51,388 nucleotides of DNA from Candidatus Zhuqueibacterota bacterium. GTDB taxonomy: Bacteria > Zhuqueibacterota > Zhuqueibacteria > Residuimicrobiales > Krinioviventaceae. Of this stretch, positions 35,421 through 43,666 are shown in pieces (the stretch's first letter is position 1; every line of letters begins with the position of its first letter). Position numbers and translations under genes: made by a program. The stretch covers positions 1-51,388 of the forward strand of contig JAFGKD010000062.1 in assembly GCA_016928775.1 (NCBI GenBank), in the 5' to 3' direction. The notes below the pieces were generated by a model that had not been told where the DNA came from, did not search any database, and saw only the letters and a list, made by a program, of their open reading frames with translations.

Positions 35421-36047
35421 ATGTCATATGAATGGAAAGTTGGTGACCGGCCTTATTCTGATGCGGAAGCCAAAACGTTGTTATCAAAAGTAATGAGTCC
35501 GGAAACCTCGGATTGGCATTACAACAAACATCATAAAGGTTATGTCGCTGCTTTGAATACCATTGAAAATGGATTGCAGACAGCAGATCGTAGCAAATCA
35601 AACGGAAACTATTCTGAAATTGGTGAGTTGAAAAGACGACTGACATGGAATCATTCGGGGGCGTTGTTGCATGACATTTACTGGGAGATCCTCGGTGGCG
35701 ACGGCAATCCCGCGAATGGCCCACAAGTCCTTGCTGCTATTGAAAAAGAGTTTGGCTCTTTTGACCGATGGAAAGAAGATTTCAAGGCAACGGCCTTTGC
35801 AGCCAAGCTGAGCGGTTGGGGACTCTTGGTGTACGATGCCCTCTACTCGCAAAGATTGCTCAATGTGTTGGTCGATGAGCATCAATATGGCGCTATTTGG
35901 GGCGGTGTACCGCTTGTTTCGTGCGATGTTTTTGAACACGCCTATTATCACAAGGACGGTCCCGGACGCGCGACTTATATTGACAATTTCATCGACAATT
36001 TGCATTGGGGCCGCATAAACGAAAGATATACAAAATTTGTAAAATAA
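35421..36047 (+). CDS. sodA: iron/manganese superoxide dismutase
   Basis: A Fe/Mn-type superoxide dismutase of about 208 residues. Metal ligands are the His in WHYNKHHKGYV, the His in NHSGALLHDIYW, and Asp and His in CDVFEHAYY. No signal peptide, so cytoplasmic. Metal choice is not certain from sequence. Two starts are possible: ATG 35421 with GGAG 8 bases upstream (chosen) or ATG 35406; a GTG at 35385 is less likely. Followed by a strong terminator, so it is monocistronic. Confidence 0.93.
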   Translation: MSYEWKVGDRPYSDAEAKTLLSKVMSPETSDWHYNKHHKGYVAALNTIENGLQTADRSKSNGNYSEIGELKRRLTWNHSGALLHDIYWEILGGDGNPANGPQVLAAIEKEFGSFDRWKEDFKATAFAAKLSGWGLLVYDALYSQRLLNVLVDEHQYGAIWGGVPLVSCDVFEHAYYHKDGPGRATYIDNFIDNLHWGRINERYTKFVK

Positions 36048-36068
36048 TTGTTGGTCTCCTCTCCAAAC

Positions 36069-36105
36069 AAAAAGCCTGGCCAGGAAGTTTTTGGCCGGGC
36101 TTTTT
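36069..36105 (+). terminator. rho-independent terminator of the superoxide dismutase gene
   Basis: A 14-bp stem (AAAAAGCCTGGCCA pairs with TGGCCGGGCTTTTT, one G-T pair), an AT-rich loop and a T run that is part of the stem, 21 bp after the stop codon. It is the best terminator in the window. Confidence 0.85.
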
Positions 36106-36128
36106 ACTTTTTTTCCCCTAACCTAAAA

Positions 36129-36181
36129 AATTCGTTCACACGAAGACACAAAGCCACAAAAATTGTTTTTATTGGACTTGC
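36129..36181 (+). repeat. 53-bp dispersed repeat, copy 1
   Basis: Identical to 51309-51361 except at one base (36161). Both copies continue with weaker similarity for about 30 bp. Downstream, 36238-36268 ends the block with CTCAGTGTCTCGGTGGCTTTG, partly complementary to the start (CGAAGACACAAAGCCACA), so the whole block of about 140 bp may be one small mobile or hairpin-like element. The rest of 36106-36449 contains only a small open frame noted under findings. Confidence 0.75.
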
Positions 36182-36449
36182 ATATTCTTTACAAAATGCC
36201 TGAAAAAACAGTGTCATTTTTGCTATATACACATAACCTTTTGTCTCTCAGTGTCTCGGTGGCTTTGAGCAGTTTATGAATAATGCTGCGAAAAAGCACA
36301 AGACTTTAGAATCACTGTTGATAAAAAAATCAATAGTGGCTATCGCTGACGACGACGGCTTTTGCACGATATTCCATAAATTTAGTGCTTGGTATTATGA
36401 ATAATATTTATATCATTGATACTAACCAGATATAATTGATGGTATAAAG

Positions 36450-37430
36450 GTGCATTTCCCGAAATTTGATAATATCATTGGTACCAGTCAGTCGATGAAC
36501 GTGATATTTCAACGTATTCGGCAGGCGGCGGCGAGCGATATCAATGTTTTTGTATTAGGCGAGAGCGGCACGGGCAAAGATCTCATTGCGCAGGCGATTC
36601 ATCGCCACAGCAAGCGCGCGCACGGACCTTTCTTACCCATTAACATGGGAGCCATTGCGCGTGAGCTGGTCGCCAGCGAATTATTTGGACATCAAAAAGG
36701 TTCGTTTACAGGTGCCACTGCAACCAAAATTGGCTCCTTTGAGCAGGCAAACGGAGGAACAATTTTTCTTGATGAAATCAGTACGATGGACGAATCCATT
36801 CAGGTGAGCCTGCTTCGCGTCCTGGAAACATCCAAATTCCAAAGGATAGGTGGAAAACGATTCATAAAATCGGACGTTCGAATTATTGCGGCCAGTAATG
36901 AAAAGCTCCTCAATCTGGATGATATTCATGAATCAAAATTGCGAGAGGATTTGTACCATCGGCTCAGTGTGTTCACCATCGAGATACCTCCGTTGCGCAG
37001 CCGGGGAAGTGATATCCAAATTTTGGCGCGATATTTTCTCAAGCAAGCCAATGCCGAATTTGACAGCGATATAGCGGGCTTTCACGACGAAGTTATGCGG
37101 GTGTTTCAAACCTATCCGTGGCCGGGAAATGTACGCGAATTAAAAAATATCGTCCAGAGAGCGGCGATTATCTGCAAGTCGAAAAATATCAAGCTTGAAC
37201 ATATACCGGAGCGGATCAGAACAACATCACACAAGCCCGCACAAGCGCTCACCGTGCCCATTGGATTGCCACTGAGCACTATTGAAAAACTCGTCATTCA
37301 ACAAACACTTGAATTCACAAATGGCAATCGAACGCGAGCGGCTGAGATTCTTGGTATCAGCCGCCGCGCGCTCTATAACAAAATTGCCCTGCACAAATTG
37401 TGCAATAAAATTACAGTATCTTCCCTCTGA
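36450..37430 (+). CDS. sigma-54 enhancer-binding activator without sensory domain
   Basis: A 326-residue NtrC-type AAA+ activator. Walker A is GESGTGKD (37-44), the sigma-54 contact loop is GSFTGA (84-89, a variant of GAFTGA), Walker B is FLDEI (106-110), the arginine-rich helix PLRSRGSDI follows, and a Fis-type helix-turn-helix ends the protein (about 290-312, NRTRAAEILGISRRALYNK). There is no receiver or PAS domain at the N-terminus, so its activity is probably controlled by expression or by a partner such as the receiver-like protein at 37747. The start is GTG 36450. It probably drives the promoter at 37652. Confidence 0.9.
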   Translation: MHFPKFDNIIGTSQSMNVIFQRIRQAAASDINVFVLGESGTGKDLIAQAIHRHSKRAHGPFLPINMGAIARELVASELFGHQKGSFTGATATKIGSFEQANGGTIFLDEISTMDESIQVSLLRVLETSKFQRIGGKRFIKSDVRIIAASNEKLLNLDDIHESKLREDLYHRLSVFTIEIPPLRSRGSDIQILARYFLKQANAEFDSDIAGFHDEVMRVFQTYPWPGNVRELKNIVQRAAIICKSKNIKLEHIPERIRTTSHKPAQALTVPIGLPLSTIEKLVIQQTLEFTNGNRTRAAEILGISRRALYNKIALHKLCNKITVSSL

Positions 37431-37499
37431 ATTGAAATATGTGCATATATTTTACAATGTGTGATCCAATTCCACGTTTGATGTAAATAATATGCACAT
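37390..37499 (+). promoter_or_regulatory. clustered TGTGCA inverted repeats, candidate enhancer (UAS)
   Basis: A perfect palindrome TGCACAA-A-TTGTGCA (37390-37404) lies in the last codons of the activator gene. It is followed by a perfect 10-bp inverted repeat, ATGTGCATAT (37439-37448) and ATATGCACAT (37490-37499). The four TGTGCA/TGCACA half sites sit about 180-290 bp before the predicted sigma-54 start site, the right range for enhancer binding by the adjacent Fis-type activator. Binding is inferred. Confidence 0.55.
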
Positions 37500-37651
37500 T
37501 TTTCCTCATTTGAGAGGATGATTGACAGTATGCCGGAGAGCTGCAACTTTTCCGTACAATGCCGGTTTTTTCATACACGACAACTCACGAAATAACAAGC
37601 TTCTACGGTTCCCTCAATCTCCACTTAAAGTCTCTGTTTTTCTGCAAAGCC

Positions 37652-37667
37652 TGGTATAACCTTTGCG
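37652..37667 (+). promoter_or_regulatory. sigma-54 (-24/-12) promoter candidate
   Basis: TGGTATAACCTTTGCG fits the relaxed sigma-54 pattern TGGYAYR-N4-TTGCW at 11 of 12 fixed positions. The key GG (37653-37654) and GC (37665-37666) are exactly 10 bases apart, as required. Transcription would begin near 37678, about 70 bases before the receiver-like gene and at the head of the abl operon. It is directly downstream of a sigma-54 activator gene. Confidence 0.65.
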
Positions 37668-37746
37668 TTTCAATCTATATGGTATGTTGTATAGTTTCAA
37701 ATCTGCGATTTTTCTCGCAGAGGATGATCGAGTCCCAACAATTTTA

Positions 37747-38130
37747 ATGAGCATTATGGTAGACAAAAATGTACTTTTGGCTATTGATAAAGGCCAAATT
37801 CGTGATGAGCTGCTGTTAGACTTTGGACACGCCGGAATGTCCGTGTTGGTCTCGATCAATGATGCCGAGATCAAAGACATCTTGCGAAGCAAGTCGGTTA
37901 ATTGTCTCATCATGCAAATGAATTTCAAGTCTTTTGATGCCCTGGAGATATTGCTTGATATGAAAGATGCGGGGATTGACGTTCCTGTTATTTTAGTAAA
38001 TTTCTCAAGTCAATATGCTGATATCGATCAATTAGACGCTATTACTCAGCTCTATATATGCCCGCCAGAGAGTAAAAAAGTTTTTGAAACTGCCAACGAG
38101 CTTTTAAATCTGGCAATGGCACGAGTCTGA
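37747..38130 (+). CDS. receiver-like protein lacking the usual phospho-acceptor Asp
   Basis: A 127-residue single-domain protein with the beta-alpha pattern of response-regulator receivers: KNVLLAIDKGQIRDELLLDF (strand 1, helix 1), VNCLIMQMN (strand 3), DVPVILVNF (strand 4), ITQLYICPP (strand 5, with Pro after it). At the end of strand 3, where the phosphorylated Asp should be, the sequence reads IMQM with Gln; the acidic pair after strand 1 is reduced to one Asp (AIDK). It is therefore a pseudo-receiver that probably works by protein contact. Starts at ATG 37747 or 37756; an upstream open extension overlaps the promoter and is rejected. Function and partner unknown, probably the sigma-54 activator. 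Confidence 0.6.
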   Translation: MSIMVDKNVLLAIDKGQIRDELLLDFGHAGMSVLVSINDAEIKDILRSKSVNCLIMQMNFKSFDALEILLDMKDAGIDVPVILVNFSSQYADIDQLDAITQLYICPPESKKVFETANELLNLAMARV

Positions 38131-38192
38131 TGTTTTGCATACATCGCCGGGGATTGAATGAATGATCTTAACAACTAAAGAATGGAGAGGAG

Positions 38193-39503
38193 ATGTCATT
38201 TTACACAGAAAAGCAAAAGGATATAGCCGAAAGGATAGATGCGGATGCGGTGAAATCGAACTGGCGAGATTGGCGATGGCAATACCGTCACACGATAAAA
38301 AGCATCGAGGACGTTGAACGATTCTCATCAATCAAATTTACGGCAAAAGTGCGTGAAAAACTGGTTAAAACGATCAAAAAGTTCCCGCTTTCGATTACAC
38401 CCTATTATTTTTCCTTGATTGACCAGGAAGATTATCTCAATGATCCCATTTTCCGACAAGCTTTTCCTTTTCCGGAAGAGCTTGTTGTAAATTCTTGTGA
38501 TATGAACGATCCCCTGCACGAAGATCGAGACAGTCCGGTGCCTCAGATTACCCATCGCTACCCGGACAGGGTTCTTTTTCACATCAGCAATGTATGCGCA
38601 ATGTATTGTCGGTTTTGTACGCGAAAACGCAAAGTTGGCGACCATGACTCTATACCCAACAAAAATGAACTCAAACGCGCTATTGATTATATTGCCGAGA
38701 CGCCGCAGATTCGTGATGTTCTCCTCTCGGGCGGAGATCCTTTTATGTTGGCAGATTCATATCTGGATTGGATATTGACTCAGGTACGACAAATTCCGCA
38801 CGTCGAAGTCATTCGAATTGGCACCAGAACACCGGTTGTATTGCCGTACCGCATAACCGATTCTTTGATCAATGTTCTGAAAAAGCACCATCCACTATGG
38901 ATCAATACCCATTTTAATCACCCGCGCGAGCTCACAACCTCTGCAACACGTGCCTTGACAAAACTTGCAGATGCCGGCTTGCCATTAGGGAATCAGTCTG
39001 TTTTGTTAGCAGGAGTAAATGACTGTCCCCGTATTATCAAAAAGCTGGTCCACAAACTCGTGCAAAATCGCGTTCGGCCCTATTATTTGTATCAATGCGA
39101 TTTGTCCGAGGGATTGGCGCATTTTAGAACACCGGTTGGCAAAGGCATAGAGATTATTGAGAGTTTGATCGGCCACACCAGCGGATTCGCGGTGCCGACC
39201 TATGTGATTGATGCGCCAGGCGGCGGTGGCAAAATTCCGATTATGCCGAACTATTTGATTTCATGGTCTACGCATAAGGTTATATTGCGCAATTATGAGG
39301 GCGTCATCACGACCTATGAAGAACCAAAACGGTATGAACCAGTTTTTTGTGATCGGGAGTGTGAAAAGTGTACACTGCAGCTCAAGTTGCATAGCGCAGA
39401 TGAAGCAATTGGCATCCAAAAGCTATTGGCTGATTACGATGATACCATTGCACTGGTGCCGGAGAATAATGACCGTCTCGATAGACGCCGGAACGGCAGT
39501 TAG
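38193..39503 (+). CDS. ablA: lysine 2,3-aminomutase, radical SAM/PLP
   Basis: A 436-residue KamA-family enzyme that converts L-alpha-lysine to L-beta-lysine. The radical-SAM cluster is Cys135-x3-Cys139-x2-Cys142 ([12 protein letters not shown]), the PLP lysine is in PGGGGKIP, and the C-terminal zinc cysteines are in FCDRECEKC. Because it is followed by an acetyltransferase of the AblB type, it most likely serves N-epsilon-acetyl-beta-lysine synthesis (an osmolyte) rather than lysine fermentation. Ribosome site GGAGAGGAG lies immediately before ATG 38193. It is 62 bp after the receiver-like gene. Confidence 0.93.
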   Translation: MSFYTEKQKDIAERIDADAVKSNWRDWRWQYRHTIKSIEDVERFSSIKFTAKVREKLVKTIKKFPLSITPYYFSLIDQEDYLNDPIFRQAFPFPEELVVNSCDMNDPLHEDRDSPVPQITHRYPDRVLFHISNVCAMYCRFCTRKRKVGDHDSIPNKNELKRAIDYIAETPQIRDVLLSGGDPFMLADSYLDWILTQVRQIPHVEVIRIGTRTPVVLPYRITDSLINVLKKHHPLWINTHFNHPRELTTSATRALTKLADAGLPLGNQSVLLAGVNDCPRIIKKLVHKLVQNRVRPYYLYQCDLSEGLAHFRTPVGKGIEIIESLIGHTSGFAVPTYVIDAPGGGGKIPIMPNYLISWSTHKVILRNYEGVITTYEEPKRYEPVFCDRECEKCTLQLKLHSADEAIGIQKLLADYDDTIALVPENNDRLDRRRNGS

Positions 39504-39515
39504 CGGAGAGCAAAA

Positions 39516-40940
39516 ATGCACCTTGTCGATTATCTGATATTCCTTGTTTATATGGCTGTCATACTCGGCATTGGATTTTATTTTTTTCGTAAAAATTCAA
39601 CGCGCGCAGATTATTATGTGGGTAATCGCTCGATTTCCGCCGGGCACATCGGTCTCTCCATTGTTGCCACCGATGTTGGCGGCGGCTTTTCGATTGGTCT
39701 CGGCGGCCTTGGTTTTGTCATGGGATTAGCCGGAACATGGTTGCTGTTCACCGGCCTGGTGGGCGCCTGGCTGGCAGCGGTTCTTGTCGTTCCCAAAATC
39801 AAAAAGCTGGACGAACAAATTGGTATGCTCACCTTTCCGGATTTTTTGCGATACAAATATGGCGAACGTATCGCGTTGCCGGCAGCGATAATCTCGGCAG
39901 TCGGCTATTTGGGCTTTACGGGCGGCCAAGTATTGGCCGGTGCAAAATTGGCCGCTGGAACTATCCTGACCCATCCGCCATTCGGCCTGGAACCTTTGAG
40001 GTTTTCGCTGTTTGTCATGACCGGCATTATTATGCTCTACACGGTGCTCGGCGGCATTAAAGCCGTCATTTACACAGATACTGTTCAATGGATTATCCTG
40101 CTCTCCGGGCTCTTTTTTCTGGGATTACCATTTGCCTATTTAAAAATTGGCGGATGGGATGCTTTACGTCAGTTACCACGAGAATTTTTTTCGTTGACAA
40201 ATATAGCGCCGTCGCAATTTGTCAACTGGTTTGTCACAATTGTGCCCATCTGGTTTATCGCGATGACACTATACCAAAGAATTTATGCGAGTAAAAGTAT
40301 CCAGGATGCAAAAAAGGCCTGGTTTATGGCAGGACTCTTCGAGTACCCGGTGATCGCTTTCATCGGCGTGACCCTGGGAATGATGGCACGTATTCAATTT
40401 CCGGATGTTGAGCCTGAAATGGGCTTGCCCATGCTCATTAAAACGTCCCTGCCAATAGGCGTTACCGGCGTGGTAATCGCCTCATACTTTTCTGCCATCA
40501 TGTCCACCGCGGATAGCTGTCTTATCGCTTCATCGGGAAATATCGTCAACGACATTCTGGAGCGATACAGCTCAAACACCTGGTCTCGCAAAAAGCTGAT
40601 GGTTTTATCCCAACTGGTCACGTTAATCATTGGAAGCTTGACTTTGGTGATCGCTGCATCATTTCAAACAGTTCTGGAAATCATTCTGCATGCTTATGCG
40701 TTTATGGTGGCGGGATTGTTTGTGCCAACATTGGCAGCGCTTACTATACAGAAAACGGATACGACGGCAGCACTATTCGCCATGGTGAGCGGTGGAATGG
40801 TTGTTTTGTCATCTGTTCTATTTCAACCGAATCTACCTTTTAGCCTGGATGCCAGCTTTTATGGCATCCTCGTTTCAGCGAGTTTTTATTTATTAATTAA
40901 ATTAATACGAATGAGAGGTGAATGTGATGGACAAAGTTGA
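39516..40940 (+). CDS. sodium:solute symporter family transporter
   Basis: A 474-residue SSS/SLC5-type transporter with about 13 membrane helices. Typical segments are YYVGNRSISAGHIGLSIVATDVGGGFSIG near the start (quoted in part), GFTGGQVLAGAKLAAG and the helix with SYFSAIMSTADSCLIASSGNIVNDI. The last residues overlap the start of ablB by 14 bp. Encoded between ablA and ablB it may import lysine, beta-lysine or another compatible solute with Na+; substrate is inferred from context. Confidence 0.88.
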   Translation: MHLVDYLIFLVYMAVILGIGFYFFRKNSTRADYYVGNRSISAGHIGLSIVATDVGGGFSIGLGGLGFVMGLAGTWLLFTGLVGAWLAAVLVVPKIKKLDEQIGMLTFPDFLRYKYGERIALPAAIISAVGYLGFTGGQVLAGAKLAAGTILTHPPFGLEPLRFSLFVMTGIIMLYTVLGGIKAVIYTDTVQWIILLSGLFFLGLPFAYLKIGGWDALRQLPREFFSLTNIAPSQFVNWFVTIVPIWFIAMTLYQRIYASKSIQDAKKAWFMAGLFEYPVIAFIGVTLGMMARIQFPDVEPEMGLPMLIKTSLPIGVTGVVIASYFSAIMSTADSCLIASSGNIVNDILERYSSNTWSRKKLMVLSQLVTLIIGSLTLVIAASFQTVLEIILHAYAFMVAGLFVPTLAALTIQKTDTTAALFAMVSGGMVVLSSVLFQPNLPFSLDASFYGILVSASFYLLIKLIRMRGECDGQS

Positions 40941-41772
40941 AAAAATCGGTGCATCGTTGATTCAGCATGGCAAGCTCAACGATCGCATCTATTTAATGCG
41001 ATTGTCTGAACGAGAGGTGCTTGATTTACCAAGCAAACTGATCAATCTTGCCAAAGAAAAAAAATATACTAAAATATTTGCCAAAGTACCTTCTCCAGCG
41101 GTTCAACATTTTCAAAAATACGACTTTTTCAAAGAGGCTTACGTGCCAAATTTTTTTCATGGCAAAACCGGACTGTATTTCTTGGCAAAATATATTGATC
41201 CCAATCGTGCTGAAATTCCACTCAATGATCGACTTGAAATTCATAAAATCATCCAATTAACCAAGACCAAAAGAGATGCCCCTGACAATATTGAGCAGGA
41301 AAATGTAGCCGTTCGTCAACTTGACGACAGTGATATCACGATTCTGACGCAGTTGTTCAAGTCTGTGTTTAAAACTTATCCCTTTCCCATTTTTGACGGC
41401 GATTATATCAAAGAAACGATGACCAAAAATACGCGCTATTTTGGTGCTTTTGACGGGGAAAAATTGGTCGCTGCTGCCTCAGCGGACATAGATTTTGCTG
41501 AAAAGAATGTCGAGATGACAGATTTTGCTGTGACGCCAGCTTTTCGTACCAATAACCTGGCGTTGCTGCTCTTGCAGTACATGGAAGATGAAATGCGAAA
41601 ACTCGATTTGAATATGCTCTATACGATCGCACGAGCATTATCGCCGGCGATGAACATTACGTTCGCCAAAGCGGGATACTATTTTGCCGGTACGCTGAAA
41701 AATAATACAAATATCGGGGGGAAAATTGAAAGTATGAATGTGTGGTACAAATTTATAAAGGATCAATCATGA
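40927..41772 (+). CDS. ablB: beta-lysine N-acetyltransferase
   Basis: A 281-residue GNAT-fold enzyme matching the AblB family: a helical N-terminal part with HGKLNDRIYLMRL and the segment FHGKTGLYFLAKYIDPNRAE, then a C-terminal acetyltransferase core (about 135-275) with VAAASADIDFAEKNVEMTDFAVTPAFRTNNLALLLL holding the acetyl-CoA loop (quoted in pieces). It makes N-epsilon-acetyl-beta-lysine, a compatible solute known from methanogens and some bacteria. The ATG at 40927 has AGAGGTG 7 bases upstream; a GTG at 40918 is the alternative. Confidence 0.9.
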   Translation: MDKVEKIGASLIQHGKLNDRIYLMRLSEREVLDLPSKLINLAKEKKYTKIFAKVPSPAVQHFQKYDFFKEAYVPNFFHGKTGLYFLAKYIDPNRAEIPLNDRLEIHKIIQLTKTKRDAPDNIEQENVAVRQLDDSDITILTQLFKSVFKTYPFPIFDGDYIKETMTKNTRYFGAFDGEKLVAAASADIDFAEKNVEMTDFAVTPAFRTNNLALLLLQYMEDEMRKLDLNMLYTIARALSPAMNITFAKAGYYFAGTLKNNTNIGGKIESMNVWYKFIKDQS

Positions 41773-41930
41773 GAACAACAATAGAATACTATTGCAAGTA
41801 CTGCAAGACCGTTACGAAAATGCGGGTATCTGGGCCCGTCAAACATTTGGGAGTTTATTGGCTGAAATGTATGAGCTGCAAAAACAACTGGCGAGTTCCC
41901 ATTGAGGAATTGGAAAGCCTGGCAAGATAG
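41769..41930 (+). CDS. small zinc-ribbon protein
   Basis: A 53-residue protein with two CxxC pairs (YYCKYCKT and LKCMSCKN), the arrangement of a zinc ribbon. The ATG overlaps the ablB stop as ATGA, a strong sign of translational coupling and of a real gene. No family recognised; it may bind nucleic acid or a protein partner. Its place as the last gene of the abl operon suggests a link to that locus. Confidence 0.75.
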   Translation: MRTTIEYYCKYCKTVTKMRVSGPVKHLGVYWLKCMSCKNNWRVPIEELESLAR

Positions 41931-41952
41931 CGGATAAATAGAATGATGCTGG

Positions 41953-42444
41953 TCAACGCTTATTGATCCGCGTTGTTAGTCTGGATGAGGATTTTTGCAA
42001 GTATTCGGATATTTCATTGACAATGGATTCATCGAATCCGCTCAACTTTTGCACCTGGCCACTTTTGATTGCCGTGCGTAGATCGCTTTTATTCCTGATG
42101 TCCAGCTCCAGATAGAGTTTTTGGATCTTGTGTGGACCAATAGCCGGAATGTTAAAAAGAGCTTGAAGCGCATCCGGCAATCGCTTTTTCAGGTCATCGA
42201 TCTCTTTTAATCTACCGCTGGATATAATTTGCTTGATCTTCGCGAGCATGCCTCGACTCAGTCCATCGATTTCTGCTGTGGTACTAGACTTTTCGACCAG
42301 TCTTTTGACATCATACTGCAAATTGGCAATATGCCGGGCAGCCCGCCGGTATGTCTGAATGCGATAATCGTTTGCGCCTTCAAGTTCCAGTAAATCAGCC
42401 ATCTCGTTGAAAAGCCTGCTCACTTTGTTATTCATATCCGGCAC
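41953..42444 (-). CDS. stand-alone PolX N-terminal-like helix-hairpin-helix protein
   Basis: The 163-residue protein matches the N-terminal 8-kDa and fingers region of bacterial X-family DNA polymerases: NNKVSRLFNEMADLLEL, YRIQTYRRAARHIANL, then two helix-hairpin-helix units, the first with FNIPAIGPHKIQKLY. The nucleotidyltransferase palm and PHP domains are absent, and no downstream remnant of them is visible. It may bind DNA gaps or ends without catalysis. The GTG start at 42444 has AGAGGA about 6 bases upstream; ATG 42435 lacks one. Convergent with the abl operon. Confidence 0.7.
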   Translation of the reverse strand: MPDMNNKVSRLFNEMADLLELEGANDYRIQTYRRAARHIANLQYDVKRLVEKSSTTAEIDGLSRGMLAKIKQIISSGRLKEIDDLKKRLPDALQALFNIPAIGPHKIQKLYLELDIRNKSDLRTAIKSGQVQKLSGFDESIVNEISEYLQKSSSRLTTRINKR

Positions 42445-42474
42445 AATCTGTCCTCTGCATTATCGTTACGATTT

Positions 42475-43239
42475 CTAAAAGTGGGTGGCAGCTTTGTCCA
42501 TTTCTTTCCGCCAGTAAACCGGGCGACCATAATAGTCATACAGTTCTTCTTCATACTTGCGATTAATGGGAGCGCCTGGATCAAATTCAGGACTATTCTT
42601 TATGGCCTCTTTGGTGAGTGACAAGTGTATCGTGCGTTCGGACCAGACAATTTTTTCCGACCACATAGGCGATATGAGCACTTTTTTGCCAGGTAAAATT
42701 GTGCGCGTACTGATAACCAGGTAACGGATTGACCACGTGGTATCGTCAACGATAAAATCGCTGACGTGGCCAAAATCGTCATCAATGGCATGACAACTAT
42801 AGCCGACGACTTCACGAAAACTTCTCAGACTGGAATCGCCTTCCTCCTGTTCCTTGTCAGCACCACGAGTGCGTTCAACAACATGAATATGCGGCGGCAC
42901 ACCTGTGTGCCCTATCGGCCAATAGATTGGCCAATCATAATATTTCGCTAATTCACTCTCCTTTTGTTTGGATATTGGTTTATCCTTTGACACGTCCGGA
43001 CTGTTTTCTATTTCATTTTTCGTTAGCAAAACGGGAAACTCGTGGCTCTCCCATTGCGGCTCTGCCAGGGACGCTGGAGACAGTAAAACTTTCTTTTCCA
43101 GCAGCCAATTGCCCGTTTCGGCGACAAGATATCTGATGATCCAATCTTTATCGTCAAAATAGAGGTCATAAACATGGCCAATATCACCATCCGTCGCTTT
43201 GAGCCGAAATCCTTTAAAGCTTTTTATGCTGCGTAGCAT
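42475..43239 (-). CDS. tandem PRC-barrel domain protein
   Basis: A 254-residue protein with two PRC-barrel-like domains: about 1-75 (LRSIKSFKGFRLKATDGDIGHVYDLYFDDKDWIIRYLV) and about 140-215 (REVVGYSCHAIDDDFGHVSDFIVDDTTWSIRYLV), given here as recognition phrases. Each is followed by a similar tail ending in YYDWPIYW or YYGRPVYW, so the protein is an internal duplication. PRC barrels bind proteins or RNA and occur in stress-linked proteins; the role is unknown. ATG 43239 has an excellent AAAGGAGGTGATATT site; 27 extra residues upstream are rejected. Confidence 0.8.
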   Translation of the reverse strand: MLRSIKSFKGFRLKATDGDIGHVYDLYFDDKDWIIRYLVAETGNWLLEKKVLLSPASLAEPQWESHEFPVLLTKNEIENSPDVSKDKPISKQKESELAKYYDWPIYWPIGHTGVPPHIHVVERTRGADKEQEEGDSSLRSFREVVGYSCHAIDDDFGHVSDFIVDDTTWSIRYLVISTRTILPGKKVLISPMWSEKIVWSERTIHLSLTKEAIKNSPEFDPGAPINRKYEEELYDYYGRPVYWRKEMDKAATHF

Positions 43240-43666
43240 AATATCACCTCCTTTTTTATATGAATCATGCGACGTTCGCATGTCTGGTAAAACAGTATGT
43301 GGATCTAATCGAATAGGCATATATTTCTTATTGTGATGACCTTTTACAACATTTCTTTCAATTATTGTACCATGTTTTGCTCCTGCACCTGTAAGTATCT
43401 GTTCTCAATAGGTTAATATCCGGACGAACAAGCCAGGATTGCAAAATTATGCCTGGGAAAAAGCCCATGTGTGCACATATTGAATAGAAATAAAACGGCA
43501 TGAAAAAATGTGTGAATTTTTAGCGCATAAAGGATACACACTTTAAAAAACTGTCATAAAACGAATTTTTTGTCGCCAAATTTCCAAAAATTGGTAGATT
43601 TTAAATAAAAATATTTGCATCTTTTCCAGCAATCTCACAGTCTGTTCCCATATTAAGGAGAAAATA
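43240..43666. promoter_or_regulatory. divergent intergenic region
   Basis: It holds the promoters of the PRC-barrel gene (minus) and the galM-ara operon (plus). One palindrome, TGTGCACA (43470-43477, in ATGTGTGCACATAT), carries the same TGTGCA half site seen upstream of the abl promoter. AAGGAGAAAATA at 43655-43666 is the galM ribosome site. No gene is supported here. Confidence 0.4.

Noticed and set aside
37460..37476. Crp-like site TGTGA-N6-TCCAC
   Set aside because: The right half matches poorly, and the TGTGCA dyads explain the region better.
38116..38139. TGGCACGA...TTTTGCA before ablA as a sigma-54 promoter
   Set aside because: The -24 box is good but the -12 GC lies at the wrong distance; the site at 37652 has exact spacing.
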